64,000 bases of DNA from Thauera carbonicopians (GCF_025699485.1 NZ_JANUXN010000014.1:1-64000); one strand, 5' to 3'. Positions 53,046-63,827 are shown, numbered from the stretch's first letter. Program-made: numbers and translations. Notes: a model not told the origin generated them from the sequence alone.

Positions 53046-53357
53046 TTAGGCCGAGATCGCTTCGATGCGAAGCTCGGTGTAGTTCTGACGATGCCCCTGA
53101 TGCTTCTGGTAGTGCTTGCGCCGGCGCATCTTGAAAATCTTGATCTTGTCGTGACGGCCGTGCGAAACCACGGTCGCCTTGACGGAAGCCCCGGCCACCA
53201 CCGGCGTGCCGATCTTCACGGACTCGCCTTCACCGACCATGAAAACCTGGTCGAGGGTGATTTCGGAACCCACGTCGGCCGGTATCTGTTCTACCTTGAT
53301 CTTTTCGCCAGCGGCAACGCGATACTGCTTGCCACCGGTTTTTATCACCGCGTACAT
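53046..53357 (-). CDS. rplU: 50S ribosomal protein L21
   Basis: 103 aa, full-length L21: [20 protein letters not shown] at the N-terminus, [20 protein letters not shown] and the RNA-binding [20 protein letters not shown] near the C-terminus. First gene of rplU-rpmA-obgE-proB. The about 170-base gap to the divergent PP2C gene probably holds its promoter, but no clear hexamers were picked out. Confidence 0.98.
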   Translation of the reverse strand: MYAVIKTGGKQYRVAAGEKIKVEQIPADVGSEITLDQVFMVGEGESVKIGTPVVAGASVKATVVSHGRHDKIKIFKMRRRKHYQKHQGHRQNYTELRIEAISA

Positions 53358-53528
53358 GGTGCTGCTCCAGTTGATGGGTTTGCAAAGAATCGCGCACTCT
53401 AGCTTTCCGGGCGGGAAAAGTCAATATCGATCAGTGATGTAGGTGAGGGCGTGACCTTTGTCACGCGGCATGCGCCGGCGATGGCCGTTTCCGGTAGAAG
53501 TGCCGCGCGGCGGCGATGAGCCGTTGCT

Positions 53529-54326
53529 ATGATCGGCGCCTCTTCAGCAAGCATGCCCGCAATGCCTTTCTCCGCCGAAACCTGTGTCGCCATGCATATC
53601 GGCGACCGCCTGGAACAGCAGGATCGCGTCGGCCTTTTCGCGCATCCTAAGCGGCCGGGCATCATGTTGGCGGTGCTGGCCGACGGCATGGGTGGGCACA
53701 GCGGAGGCGCGGTGGCCGCCGAACAGGTGATCATGCGCGCCCGGCAGAACCTCGAAACCTACGCGCCGCTGCACGAGACGCCGCGGGATTTGCTGACGAG
53801 CGTGATCGACGAAGCGCATACCGTCATCAAACTCACCCGCTTCACCAGCGAAAAGGACCCGCACAGTACCGCCGTCGCATTTCTGCTGCAGCAAGGCAAG
53901 GCCTATTGGGCGCATTGCGGCGACTCGAGGCTCTACTGGTTCCGCGGCACCGACACGGCGGCGCGCAGTCGCGACCATTCGCTGGTTGCCGAACTGATGC
54001 GCAAAGGGCGGCTCGACGAGGCGGGGGCGCTCAAGCATCCACAACGCAACGTGCTGCTGTCCTGCCTGGGCAGCGAACGCGAGCCGCATATCGAATATGG
54101 CGCGGCGGCGTCGCCCGATGCCGGAGACAGCTTCCTGCTCTGCTCGGATGGACTGTGGGCCTACTTCACCGATTTCGAACTGGCTTCGACCATTCAGGCG
54201 CATCCACCCCGGATCGCTGCCCAACGCCTGATCCAGCTGGCGCGGGAGCGTGCCGGCGGCGCAGGCGACAACATCTCCCTTATCATCGTCAAACTCGTTC
54301 AGCCTGCCGCAGACGCTCCACGGTGA
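53529..54326 (+). CDS. PP2C-type serine/threonine protein phosphatase
   Basis: 265 aa at most. ATGs at 53553 and 53562 are alternatives and none has a clear Shine-Dalgarno. Stp1-like PP2C motifs with metal-binding aspartates: HIGDRLEQQDRVG, VLADGMGGHSGGAVAAEQV, HCGDSRLYWFRG, LLCSDGLWAYFTD and GAGDNISLIIVK. Expected to be a soluble Mn/Mg-dependent phosphatase. No partner kinase is adjacent. Divergent from rplU. Confidence 0.88.
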   Translation: MIGASSASMPAMPFSAETCVAMHIGDRLEQQDRVGLFAHPKRPGIMLAVLADGMGGHSGGAVAAEQVIMRARQNLETYAPLHETPRDLLTSVIDEAHTVIKLTRFTSEKDPHSTAVAFLLQQGKAYWAHCGDSRLYWFRGTDTAARSRDHSLVAELMRKGRLDEAGALKHPQRNVLLSCLGSEREPHIEYGAAASPDAGDSFLLCSDGLWAYFTDFELASTIQAHPPRIAAQRLIQLARERAGGAGDNISLIIVKLVQPAADAPR

Positions 54327-54514
54327 ACGCATGCGGGCGGGTCCCGCACGGCATGTCTCGACGACTTCGGGTTCACCCTTGTTGCTGTGGTGCAGCAAAT
54401 CCGTCTAATGTCCGGGGTTCGCCGGTGTTGCAACGAAAGGTTGCAGGACAAGGATAACGACGGGTGGGGCCGGCGGAACGTGCAACGTGGTCAAACAACA
54501 GGGAGGATCGGCCT

Positions 54515-55639
54515 ATGCCTCTGACGATCGGAGTGCTAGCGGAGACCGCTGCGGGCGAACGACGCTTGTCTGTCGTGCCGGACGTGGTCAAGAGATACCT
54601 GAGCCAGGGTGCTCAGGTAGTGTTGCAGAAAGGGGCGGGGGTGCCTGCGCATTTCCCCGATGAAGTCTTCGCCGACGTGAGCTTCGCCGACACCGCGGCC
54701 GAAGTCTGCGGGCAGGCGGACGTGGTGTTCTGCGTTCAGCCGCCGAGCGAAGAGACGATCGCGGCGATCAAGCCGGGCAGCGTGCTGCTGGGCCTGCTGC
54801 AGCCGTGGTCCAGTGCCGAGCGCGTGCGCCAGCTTCAGGAGAAGCAGATCACCGCATTCGCCCTGGAATTGCTGCCGCGCATCTCGCGTGCGCAGAGCAT
54901 GGACGTGCTGTCCTCGCAGGGCGCGGTGGCCGGCTACGAATGTGCGCTGATCGCCGCCGACCACAGCCCCAAGTTCTTCCCGATGATGACCTATGCCGCC
55001 GGCACGATCCGTCCGGCCAAGGTGCTGGTGATCGGTGCGGGCGTTGCCGGCCTGCAGGCCATCGCCACCGCGCGCCGTATCGGCGCCATGGTCGAGGCCT
55101 ATGACGTGCGTCCCGAGACGCGTGAGCAGATCGAATCGCTCGGCGCCAAGTTCGTCGACACCGGCGTGTCCGCGGCGGGCGCGGGCGGCTATGCCCGCGA
55201 ACTGACCGACGAGGAGAAGGCCAAGCAGGCCGAACGCCTGGCCAAGGCCGTTGCCCAGTGCGATGCGCTGATCACCACCGCCGCGGTGCCCGGCAAGAAG
55301 GCGCCGCGCATCATCACCGCCGACATGGTCGCGCGGATGAAGTCGGGCGCGGTGGTCGTGGACATGGCGGCCGAGACCGGCGGCAACGTCGAAGGCACGG
55401 TGGCGGGCGAGAAGACCTGGGTCGGCGACGTGCTCGTCATCGGCCCCGTCAACATCCCCAGCCGCATGCCGGTGCATGCCTCGGAGATGTACGCCAAGAA
55501 CCTGTTCAACTTCATTTCGCCCTTCATCAAGGACGGCGCGCTGACGCTGGACTGGGAAGACGAGGTGGTGGCCGGCACCTGCCTGACCCATGCGGGCGAA
55601 GTGCGCCACGCCGGGGTGAAGCAGGTCCTGGGTCTGTAA
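54515..55639 (+). CDS. pntAA: Proton-translocating NAD(P) transhydrogenase subunit alpha, part 1
   Basis: 374 aa from the ATG at 54515 (GGGAGG upstream). NAD(H)-binding domain I of transhydrogenase: TIGVLAETAAGERRLSVVPD, VLVIGAGVAGLQAIATARRI, EAYDVRPETREQIESLGAKF, AVPGKKAPRIITADMVARMK and VVDMAAETGGNVEGTV. It transfers hydride between NADH and NADP+ together with PntAB and PntB, coupled to proton flow. Split alpha subunits are usual in Rhodospirillum-like and Rhodocyclales genomes. Confidence 0.96.
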   Translation: MPLTIGVLAETAAGERRLSVVPDVVKRYLSQGAQVVLQKGAGVPAHFPDEVFADVSFADTAAEVCGQADVVFCVQPPSEETIAAIKPGSVLLGLLQPWSSAERVRQLQEKQITAFALELLPRISRAQSMDVLSSQGAVAGYECALIAADHSPKFFPMMTYAAGTIRPAKVLVIGAGVAGLQAIATARRIGAMVEAYDVRPETREQIESLGAKFVDTGVSAAGAGGYARELTDEEKAKQAERLAKAVAQCDALITTAAVPGKKAPRIITADMVARMKSGAVVVDMAAETGGNVEGTVAGEKTWVGDVLVIGPVNIPSRMPVHASEMYAKNLFNFISPFIKDGALTLDWEDEVVAGTCLTHAGEVRHAGVKQVLGL

Positions 55640-55650
55640 GGAGAACCACG

Positions 55651-55953
55651 ATGGAAGGATACGCAGCACTGTACATTTTCATGCTGGCCGCATTCACCGG
55701 GTACGAGGTGATCTCGCGCGTGCCGGTGATCCTGCATACGCCGCTGATGTCGGGCTCCAACTTCGTGCACGGCGTGGTGCTGGTCGGCGCGATGGTGGTG
55801 CTCGGCCACGCCGACCCGGAAGACCCGGTGCAACTGGTGATCGGCTTCATCGCCGTGTTCCTCGGCGCCGCCAACGCGGCCGGCGGCTACGTCGTCACCG
55901 AGCGCATGCTGGCGATGTTCAAGGGTGGCAACAAGAAGGAAGGAGGCGCATAA
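55651..55953 (+). CDS. pntAB: NAD(P) transhydrogenase subunit alpha, part 2
   Basis: 100 aa, membrane part of the alpha subunit. Three or four hydrophobic helices with AALYIFMLAAFTGYEVISRV, TPLMSGSNFVHGVVLVGAMV and VIGFIAVFLGAANAAGGYVV. TAAGGAG precedes the ATG. Its TAA is immediately followed by the pntB ATG. Confidence 0.95.
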   Translation: MEGYAALYIFMLAAFTGYEVISRVPVILHTPLMSGSNFVHGVVLVGAMVVLGHADPEDPVQLVIGFIAVFLGAANAAGGYVVTERMLAMFKGGNKKEGGA

Positions 55954-57333
55954 ATGGCGAACTGGTTCATTCAGGCGTCCTATTTCATCGTTGCCGTGGT
56001 GTTCATCCTCGGCCTGAAGGCGATGAGCTCGCCGGTGACGGCCCGCAAGGGCATCGTATGGGCGGGCTACGCGATGGTTGCGGCCACCGTCGTCACCTTC
56101 TTCACGCCCGATCTGCACAACGTCGGCCTGATGGTGCTCGCCATCGTGTCCGGCGGCGCCGTGGCATGGTGGAGCGGCAAGACGGTCAAGATGACCGACA
56201 TGCCGCAGATGGTCGCCATCTACAACGGTATGGGCGGTGGTGCGGCGGCGGCGATCGCGGCGCTGGAGTTCGCCCGCGGCGAGATCACCGATCCGGTGGT
56301 GGCGACGCTGGCGGTGCTCGGTGCGCTGATCGGCTCGGTGGCCTTCTCCGGTTCGTGCATCGCCTACGCCAAGCTGCAGGGCATCATGAAGAATGCCTTC
56401 CGGCTGCCCAACCAGAACCTGGTCAATATCGGCCTGGCCGTGCTGACCGCGGTGCTGGGGCTGGCGATCATCGTCTCCGACACGCCGTCCTCGACCCTGA
56501 TCGTGCTGTTCTTCGTGCTGGCGCTGGCGCTGGGCGCGATCCTGACCAGCCCGATCGGCGGTGCCGACATGCCGGTGGTGATCTCGCTGCTGAACGCCTT
56601 CACCGGCCTGGCCGTGGGCTTCGAAGGCTACGTGCTGGGCAACCCGGCGCTGATCGTCGCCGGTATCGTCGTCGGTGCCTCGGGCACGCTGCTGACGCAG
56701 CTGATGGCGAAGGCGATGAACCGTCCGATCACCAACGTCATCTTCACCCCGATCAGCGGTGCCGCCGCCGGTGGCGAAGGTGAAGTGATCGAAGGCACGA
56801 TGAAGGAGTTCTCCGCGCTCGATGCCGCCTCGGTGATGCGCTACGCCAGCAAGGTCGCCATCGTGCCGGGCTACGGCATGGCGGTGGCCGGTGCGCAGCA
56901 CAAGGTGTGGGAAATGGCGCAACTGCTCGAAGAGGGCGGCGTCGAGGTGGTGTTTGCGATCCATCCGGTCGCGGGCCGCATGCCTGGCCACATGAACGTG
57001 CTGCTGGCCGAAGCCGGTGTGCCCTACGACAAGATCTTCGACCTCGAGGAGATCAACGCCGACTTCCCGCAGATCGACGTGGCGCTGGTGATCGGTGCCA
57101 ACGACGTGGTCAACCCGGTCGCCCGCACCGACAAGACCAGCCCGATCTACGGCATGCCGATCCTGAACGTCGACATGGCGCAGAACGTCATCGTCGTCAA
57201 GCGCGGCAAGGGCGCAGGCTACTCGGGTATCGAGAACGCGCTGTTCTACAAGGACAACTGCCGCATGCTGTACGGCAGCGCGCAGGAAGCGATCGCCCAG
57301 GTCATCACCCACGTCAAGGCGCTGGAGTCCTGA
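55954..57333 (+). CDS. pntB: NAD(P) transhydrogenase subunit beta
   Basis: 459 aa. About nine membrane helices (for example IQASYFIVAVVFILGLKAMS; LIVLFFVLALALGAILTSPI) followed by the cytosolic NADP(H)-binding domain III with VAIVPGYGMAVAGAQHKVWE, GRMPGHMNVLLAEAGVPYDK and GANDVVNPVARTDKTSPIYG. Forms the proton channel together with PntAB and generates NADPH from the proton gradient. Last gene of the pnt operon. A large perfect hairpin follows. Confidence 0.96.
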   Translation: MANWFIQASYFIVAVVFILGLKAMSSPVTARKGIVWAGYAMVAATVVTFFTPDLHNVGLMVLAIVSGGAVAWWSGKTVKMTDMPQMVAIYNGMGGGAAAAIAALEFARGEITDPVVATLAVLGALIGSVAFSGSCIAYAKLQGIMKNAFRLPNQNLVNIGLAVLTAVLGLAIIVSDTPSSTLIVLFFVLALALGAILTSPIGGADMPVVISLLNAFTGLAVGFEGYVLGNPALIVAGIVVGASGTLLTQLMAKAMNRPITNVIFTPISGAAAGGEGEVIEGTMKEFSALDAASVMRYASKVAIVPGYGMAVAGAQHKVWEMAQLLEEGGVEVVFAIHPVAGRMPGHMNVLLAEAGVPYDKIFDLEEINADFPQIDVALVIGANDVVNPVARTDKTSPIYGMPILNVDMAQNVIVVKRGKGAGYSGIENALFYKDNCRMLYGSAQEAIAQVITHVKALES

Positions 57334-57383
57334 TCCGGGTGGTTTCCGGCCGGCAGGTGCCGGCCGGAGCTAAAGCCTGGCCT

Positions 57384-57428
57384 CATCGGGCCGTAAGCAG
57401 GAGGATCATTCCTGCTTACGGCCCGATG
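57384..57428. repeat. Perfect 19-bp inverted repeat covering a start codon
   Basis: CATCGGGCCGTAAGCAGGA (57384-57402) and its exact complement at 57410-57428 are separated by GGATCAT. There is no T run, so a simple terminator is unlikely. The purine-rich AGGAGG at 57399-57404 lies at the stem/loop edge and the ATG at 57426 is inside the right arm, so the hairpin could block translation of the following gene. Confidence 0.75.
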
Positions 57429-57752
57429 TCCTTCATGCGTGCATTGCTTTTCCTGAGCCTGTTCTCCGTCCTGCTGCCGGCTGCCGCACAGCAGCCGGCG
57501 ACCACGGCCGGCGGCATGCCGGAGCCGGCCGCGGCGAAGCCGGAAGTGCCCGAATGGCGCAAGACCGACGGTTACCGCTTTCCCGCCGTGGCAAAGACGG
57601 TCGAGGACATGCAGAACCTGGCTTATGCGATGCAGTTGCGGGAGTTTTGCGCCAATGCGCGCATCCCCGACGATTTCGTGCGCGAGCGGCTGAACCGTTT
57701 CAGTGCCATGACCGGTCGCGAGGAAGATTGCCGGACGCTGCTCGACTACTGA
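57426..57752 (+). CDS. Small secreted protein of unknown function (108 aa)
   Basis: Signal peptide (MRALLFLSLFSVLLPAAAQQ after the first codons) and a mature part of about 85 residues with VPEWRKTDGYRFPAVAKTVE, LREFCANARIPDDFVRERLN and TGREEDCRTLLDY. Two cysteines could form a disulfide. The start may be the ATG at 57426 or 57435. The same frame also allows an ATT at 57408 near the AGGAGG, which would be unusual. It sits 92 bases after pntB behind a perfect hairpin. No family recognised. Confidence 0.68.
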   Translation: MSFMRALLFLSLFSVLLPAAAQQPATTAGGMPEPAAAKPEVPEWRKTDGYRFPAVAKTVEDMQNLAYAMQLREFCANARIPDDFVRERLNRFSAMTGREEDCRTLLDY

Positions 57753-57797
57753 AGACGCGCGGCCTTCGACGAGCGACATCGGGCGATGTGCGGGAGC

Positions 57798-59099
57798 TCA
57801 GGCCAGGAAGCGCGAAAACGCGTGTGCCGTCATCGGCTGGCCGAACAGGGGGCCTTGCTGCAGGTGGCAGGCCAGGGCGCTGAGGAAATCGCGCTGGGCG
57901 GCAGTTTCCACGCCACGGGCAAGCACTTCGAGTCCGAGCGTGTCTGCCAGGCTGACGATGGCTTCGACGACGGCCTCGCTGTCTTCGCTGTGTCCCACGC
58001 CCTGGACGAGCCCGGGCGTCAGCTTGATGGCGTTCAGCGGATAACGGCGCAACTGCGGAATCGACGACAGGCCGCGGCCGAAATCGTCGATGGCAAGGCG
58101 GATGCCCATTGCCGACAGCGCTTTCAGGGTTGCCAGCAGGCCCGGGCTGTCGCTTTCGAGCACTTTCTCGTCGAGATCGAGCTCCAGCCGTGCCGGCGGC
58201 AGATCGTTGTCCTCCAGCACCAGGCGCACGCATTCGGCGAAATCGCCATGCAGCAACTGCTCGGTGGCGACATTGACGGTCAGCCTGGGCGCCTGGCCCT
58301 CACTGCCGTGCCAGGTGCGGGCGCTGCGGCAGGCTGCATTGAGCGCCCAATCGCCGAGGCGGGCGATCAGTTGCGGGTCGTGGATCGCGTTCCGGAAACG
58401 TCCGAACGGCAGTTGGCCTAGCGTCGGGTGCTGCCAGCGCAGCAGCGCTTCACCGGCGCACAGGTGTTTGCTCCGGGTGTCGATCAGCGGCTGGAAGTCC
58501 AGCGAGAATTCGTCCTGGTCGAGCGCCTGCCACAGCCGGGGTTCGAAGCTGCCGGCGCTGGCGTCGGGCCAGATGGCGGCTTCGAACAGGCTGCCCGGGC
58601 GGCTCAGGACGCGATGACGTGGATCGAGATGGGCGGCGAAATGGGCTGCCGGCTCCATCGCTGTGCGTGAAGACGTACGGGACGGCGCGCGGGTGCGGGA
58701 GCCGGTGGGGCTGAGCACCAGCGCATGGACACCAGGGCGCAGCCGGGGCGCGCAAAGCACCTTGAGTTCGCGGGTGCGTCCGTCCGGCAGGGCGAAGCCG
58801 ACCTGGCTGCGTCGCTCTCCCTGGATCAGGAGCCGGCCGCGTGCTTCGAGAAAACGCTCCTCGTCCGGGAACAGGGTGGCAAGCGGCCGACCCGCGACTT
58901 CCCTGTAGTCGCGTTCCAGCAGCTTGCAGGCCGCCGTGTTGGCGTCGAGGATGAACTCGTCGCCGATGATCAGCAGCCCTTCGTCGATCAGTTCGAGCAG
59001 GGCCAGGTAGACGCCCGTTTCGGCGCCTTCCGAGAGGTCGGCAACAAAAGGTTCGTGCTGCGGCGAAGACGGGCGTCCGGGAAGATTCACGAGGAACAA
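57798..59099 (-). CDS. PAS plus degenerate EAL-domain protein
   Basis: 433 aa. The N-terminal PAS-like sensor contains LIDEGLLIIGDEFILDANTA and LERDYREVAGRPLATLFPDE. The EAL domain follows: GEALLRWQHPTLGQLPFGRF, NVATEQLL, DDFGRGLSS. Several catalytic positions differ from active phosphodiesterases: LELDLDE for the usual ELTE, IKLTP for the KID lysine-aspartate, and ARGVET for AEGVE. It probably binds c-di-GMP or a protein partner rather than hydrolysing it. Monocistronic between the small secreted protein gene and rhlE. Confidence 0.82.
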   Translation of the reverse strand: MFLVNLPGRPSSPQHEPFVADLSEGAETGVYLALLELIDEGLLIIGDEFILDANTAACKLLERDYREVAGRPLATLFPDEERFLEARGRLLIQGERRSQVGFALPDGRTRELKVLCAPRLRPGVHALVLSPTGSRTRAPSRTSSRTAMEPAAHFAAHLDPRHRVLSRPGSLFEAAIWPDASAGSFEPRLWQALDQDEFSLDFQPLIDTRSKHLCAGEALLRWQHPTLGQLPFGRFRNAIHDPQLIARLGDWALNAACRSARTWHGSEGQAPRLTVNVATEQLLHGDFAECVRLVLEDNDLPPARLELDLDEKVLESDSPGLLATLKALSAMGIRLAIDDFGRGLSSIPQLRRYPLNAIKLTPGLVQGVGHSEDSEAVVEAIVSLADTLGLEVLARGVETAAQRDFLSALACHLQQGPLFGQPMTAHAFSRFLA

Positions 59100-59194
59100 G
59101 GCCTGCGGGTGGTGGTGTAGTGATCTACGGCATCGCCGTCAGAATACTTGAACCTCCGTCATCGCCGAGCCGGAAATAGACGCCCGAGTCGCGG

Positions 59195-60646
<1,452 letters not shown>

Positions 60647-60797
60647 GGGCGCCTTTGCGTTGAATGCGGCCGGCAGCCGACCGCCTGATTACGAAACCCC
60701 GGATTATACACCGCACGGAAAATCGTTACGGGACAGGGGCTTCGCTTGCGGCAGGGCCAGGCCGTTCTCGGCCTGGCCCTGCCCGGTCGGGCCGGCG

Positions 60798-61892
60798 TCA
60801 GCGCTTCAGCGTGAGGAAGGCGGTGACTTCCTCGCGGTCGTGGTAGAGATGCTTGATGCGCAGGTCGAAGGGGCCGACGCTGTTGAGCCGCTTGCGGATC
60901 AGTTCGCGGCATTGCTCGACGGCTTCGAGCCGGCGCTTCATCGGCAGCTTGAGGTTGAAGATCGTGTAGCGGCACTTGCCGGTGGCGATCCATTCGGCCA
61001 TCAGCGAGGCGATGCGCGAAGGCTGCTCGACCATGTCGCACACCATCCAGTCGACCGATCGCTGCGGCCGCCAGGTGAAGCCGTCGGCCTTCAGGTGCTC
61101 GACCATCTCGGTCGCCATCACGCTGTCGCGCAGCGGGCCGTTGTCGATCGCGGTCACCCGCAGGCCACGATGGACGAGCTGCCAGGTCCAGCCGCCGGGG
61201 GCGGCGCCCAGATCGACCGCGCGCTGTCCGGCGCGCAGGATGTTTTCCCGCTCGCCTTCTTCCAGCAGCGTCATGAAGGCTTCGGCCAGCTTCATGGTCG
61301 AACGGCTGGGGGCGTTGGAGGGCATCCGCAGCCGCGGAATGCCCATGGTCCAGGGCGCGCACTGGCCGTCCAGGCCGGCCGCCAGCCAAGCGGTGGTGGC
61401 GTCGGTGAACAGCACGTGCAGCACCGGCAGGCCGGTGCGGCTGCTGCGCAGGCAGCCCGCTTTCTCCAATGCCCTGGTCAGCGGTTCGGTGAAGCGCTTG
61501 CAGAAGCCCGAACGCTGCTTGGCCTCGTCGGTGTCCGGCGTCTCCAGCACCACGCCGCAGAAGCGCTGGCCGGAGGCCTTGACCGCGTCGACGATCGGCG
61601 TGGCGCGGTCGCGCTCGGGCAGATCCTCGACGCGGGCGAAATACGGCAGCAACTGGCGCGCGAAGCAGGGCCGCCGCCAGTCGGTGGCTTCGCCGAAGCT
61701 GCCGAGCGGAAGGGGTTCGAAAGTCTCGAAGACGACGTAGCCGGTATCGGGTTGGGCACGAACGAAGCCGATCAGGCCGGCTTCGGCGGCCAGGTCGTCG
61801 ATCTCGCCGGCCAGTTCCTTCTCGAAGCCGGCGCGGCAATAGCCGATCAGGCCGGAACAGGGCAGGCCGGCGGCGGGTGTGTGTTGGGTCAT
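60798..61892 (-). CDS. rlmM: 23S rRNA 2'-O-ribose C2498 methyltransferase
   Basis: 364 aa from the ATG at 61892 (E. coli RlmM is 366). Upstream extensions of the frame lack support. THUMP-like N-terminal region (LIGYCRAGFEKELAGEIDDL), then the Rossmann methyltransferase with SAM loop VDLGAAPGGWTWQLV, AIDNGPL, DWMVCDMVEQPSR and the K-D-K-E type catalytic set including FNLKLPMKRR. Methylates the peptidyl-transferase loop of 23S rRNA. Confidence 0.94.
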   Translation of the reverse strand: MTQHTPAAGLPCSGLIGYCRAGFEKELAGEIDDLAAEAGLIGFVRAQPDTGYVVFETFEPLPLGSFGEATDWRRPCFARQLLPYFARVEDLPERDRATPIVDAVKASGQRFCGVVLETPDTDEAKQRSGFCKRFTEPLTRALEKAGCLRSSRTGLPVLHVLFTDATTAWLAAGLDGQCAPWTMGIPRLRMPSNAPSRSTMKLAEAFMTLLEEGERENILRAGQRAVDLGAAPGGWTWQLVHRGLRVTAIDNGPLRDSVMATEMVEHLKADGFTWRPQRSVDWMVCDMVEQPSRIASLMAEWIATGKCRYTIFNLKLPMKRRLEAVEQCRELIRKRLNSVGPFDLRIKHLYHDREEVTAFLTLKR

Positions 61893-61984
61893 CGATGAAG
61901 GGGGTGCTCCCATCGCGAAATGGGAGCAGATGCGGGGAAAGTGCGGATGATAAGCCCTGCAGCCCGCCAGGGGCAGTGGCGCCG

Positions 61985-62374
61985 CTACTGTGCGGGCGCC
62001 GTGGCGTCGCCCGGGGAGGCGGCCGTGCCGGGCGTGGCCTGCTGCTGGGCACCCGGCACCAGCCTCGATGGAACGGTGTCGAGCTTGTGCTCCATCATGT
62101 AATCGTTCATGTCCCGCCAGCCGGTGAATACCGCTGCCTTCTCGGACGATGGGTTGAGCGCGTAGCAGTCTTCGAGCGAGCGCCCGGCATGGCGGCAGGC
62201 GCTGCCGACCGCACGTCCCTCCGCGTCCTTCGCTGCCTGTTCGCGTGCTGGGTTGGGAATTTCCAGCAACTCGCCCAGGACGTCGCAGCCGGCGGTCATC
62301 GTCAGCGAGGCGGCGAGCAGGAGTCTCGCGAATGTGCGTTTCGCAGGTGCGGAAGGCAGGGCGTGTCGGTGCAT
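61985..62374 (-). CDS. Small lipoprotein of unknown function (129 aa)
   Basis: Signal peptide with lipobox MTAGC (ARLLLAASLTMTAGC), then a mature part with LGELLEIPNPAREQAAKDAE, SACRHAGRSLEDCYALNPSS and AVFTGWRDMNDYMMEHKLDT. A Pro/Ala/Gly-rich tail follows. Two Cys besides the lipobox Cys may pair. Start at the ATG at 62374. No recognised family, probably an outer-membrane or periplasmic lipoprotein. Divergent from the solute-binding gene at 62556. Confidence 0.72.
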   Translation of the reverse strand: MHRHALPSAPAKRTFARLLLAASLTMTAGCDVLGELLEIPNPAREQAAKDAEGRAVGSACRHAGRSLEDCYALNPSSEKAAVFTGWRDMNDYMMEHKLDTVPSRLVPGAQQQATPGTAASPGDATAPAQ

Positions 62375-62555
62375 GGCTGGTCGGAATGGGCACGGGCTAT
62401 GGCAGGGTTTAACGGCATCGTCCGCCATATCTTGAAGGCCTGGGGTGAAGGCGTGCGATGTTCCGTCAACAACATCGAGGAGCGCTCTATAATTCTTCGG
62501 TTGACCGGTTTTTGCCACCCTTCTTTTCCCGCCGTTTTCCTTTTGCGCCAGGTCC

Positions 62556-63827
62556 ATGAATACCAAACGTTTCAAGACGACAGTCATTGCCTTTGCCGCC
62601 CTTCTGTCCGGTGTTGCCATACCTGCGGCGCAAGCGGATGCCGGCGTGCAGATCCAGCTCTTCCATCGGCTGCCCGAAAGCAAGGCAGCGGCGCTGCAGG
62701 AGCTGGTCGAGCGCTTCAACGCACAGGAAAAGAACGCCAGGGTGGTGCTGTCCGATGCGGACTGGCGCAGTGCAGCGCCGCACATGCTGATCCTCGAAGG
62801 CGAGGACGAAGAAGCCTTCGTCTCCGGCAAGCCGCGCTACAAGGCGCTGCACGCGCTGATGAAGGACGCCGGCGTGCCCCTGCAGACGCTGCGTCCGCCC
62901 GCGATGATGACGCGCACCCCGGTCAATGCCAAGGGCCAGCTGCTGGCGCTGCCGGTCGGCTTGTCGACGCCGGTGCTGTTCCTCAACCGCGAGGCCTTGC
63001 GCAAGGCGGGGGTGAACGCGGAAGCGCCTTCGGTGGCGACCTGGTTCGAACTGCAGGAAACGCTCGGCCGCCTGGCCGATACCGGCCATGCCTGCCCTTA
63101 CACCGTGGCCGAGCCGGGCCGCGTGATGGTCGAGAACCTGAGTGCCTGGCACAACCAGCCCGTCGCCAAGGCCCAGGGCAAAGGCAAGGCGCTGACGATG
63201 GCGCCGTCCTTCAACGGCATGTTCCAGGTCAAGCACGTGGCGATGATGGCGAGCTGGTCGCGGGCGCGCTATCTGCATGTCTTCGAGCAGAACAGCGAAG
63301 CCGAGCAGCGCTTCGCGAGCGGCGATTGCGCGGTGATCGCGGCGTCGTCGTCGAGCTGGGCCGATTTCCGTCGCCAGGGCAAGGTCGATGTCGCGGTGTC
63401 GCGCCTGCCGTATTACGACGATTTCCCCGGCGCGCCGCAGAACACCATTGCCGACGGTCCTGCGCTGTGGGCCTCCGCGGGCAAGAAACCGGCCGAATAC
63501 AAGGCGGTCGCGCGTTTCATCGCGTTCTGGCTGGAGCCGCAGAACCAGGTCGCCTGGCAGCGCGAGACCGGCTACCTGCCGCTGAACCGCGCCGGCCTGC
63601 TGGCATCGACCAGCGAACTGCTGGGCGACGACCTCGACAATGTGCGCGTGGCCGTCGAGCAGCTCACCAACAAGCCGGCCACGGCCGAATCCGGCGCCCA
63701 GCCGGTGGTCGAGCGCGAGCGCGTGCGCCGCATCCTCGACGAGGAGCTCGCCGGCGTGTGGGCCGACAGCAAGGCCGCCAAGGAAGCGCTGGACAACGCC
63801 GTGGCGCGCGCCTTGGCCAGCCACTAG
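62556..63827 (+). CDS. ABC transporter extracellular solute-binding protein, family 1 (UgpB-like)
   Basis: 423 aa. Signal peptide (TTVIAFAALLSGVAIPAAQA) then a family-1 binding fold: VQIQLFHRLPESKAAALQEL, VERFNAQEKNARVVL, LLALPVGLSTPVLFLNREAL, ANTHC-free central region with FNGMFQVKHVAMMASWSRAR and a C-terminal AVARFIAFWLEPQNQVAWQR. Resembles glycerol-3-phosphate/glycerophosphodiester binding proteins, but ligand residues are not fully shown. No permease or ATPase follows; the next gene is ispB. A TATAAT at 62488-62493 may be its -10, with a poor -35. Confidence 0.82.
   Translation: MNTKRFKTTVIAFAALLSGVAIPAAQADAGVQIQLFHRLPESKAAALQELVERFNAQEKNARVVLSDADWRSAAPHMLILEGEDEEAFVSGKPRYKALHALMKDAGVPLQTLRPPAMMTRTPVNAKGQLLALPVGLSTPVLFLNREALRKAGVNAEAPSVATWFELQETLGRLADTGHACPYTVAEPGRVMVENLSAWHNQPVAKAQGKGKALTMAPSFNGMFQVKHVAMMASWSRARYLHVFEQNSEAEQRFASGDCAVIAASSSSWADFRRQGKVDVAVSRLPYYDDFPGAPQNTIADGPALWASAGKKPAEYKAVARFIAFWLEPQNQVAWQRETGYLPLNRAGLLASTSELLGDDLDNVRVAVEQLTNKPATAESGAQPVVERERVRRILDEELAGVWADSKAAKEALDNAVARALASH

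Noticed and set aside
55189-57312. 707-aa minus-strand frame opposite pnt genes
   Set aside because: His/Asp/Arg-rich shadow of pntAA, pntAB and pntB.
62488-62493. TATAAT before the solute-binding gene as a firm promoter
   Set aside because: The -35 position at 17-bp spacing matches poorly; kept only as a remark.
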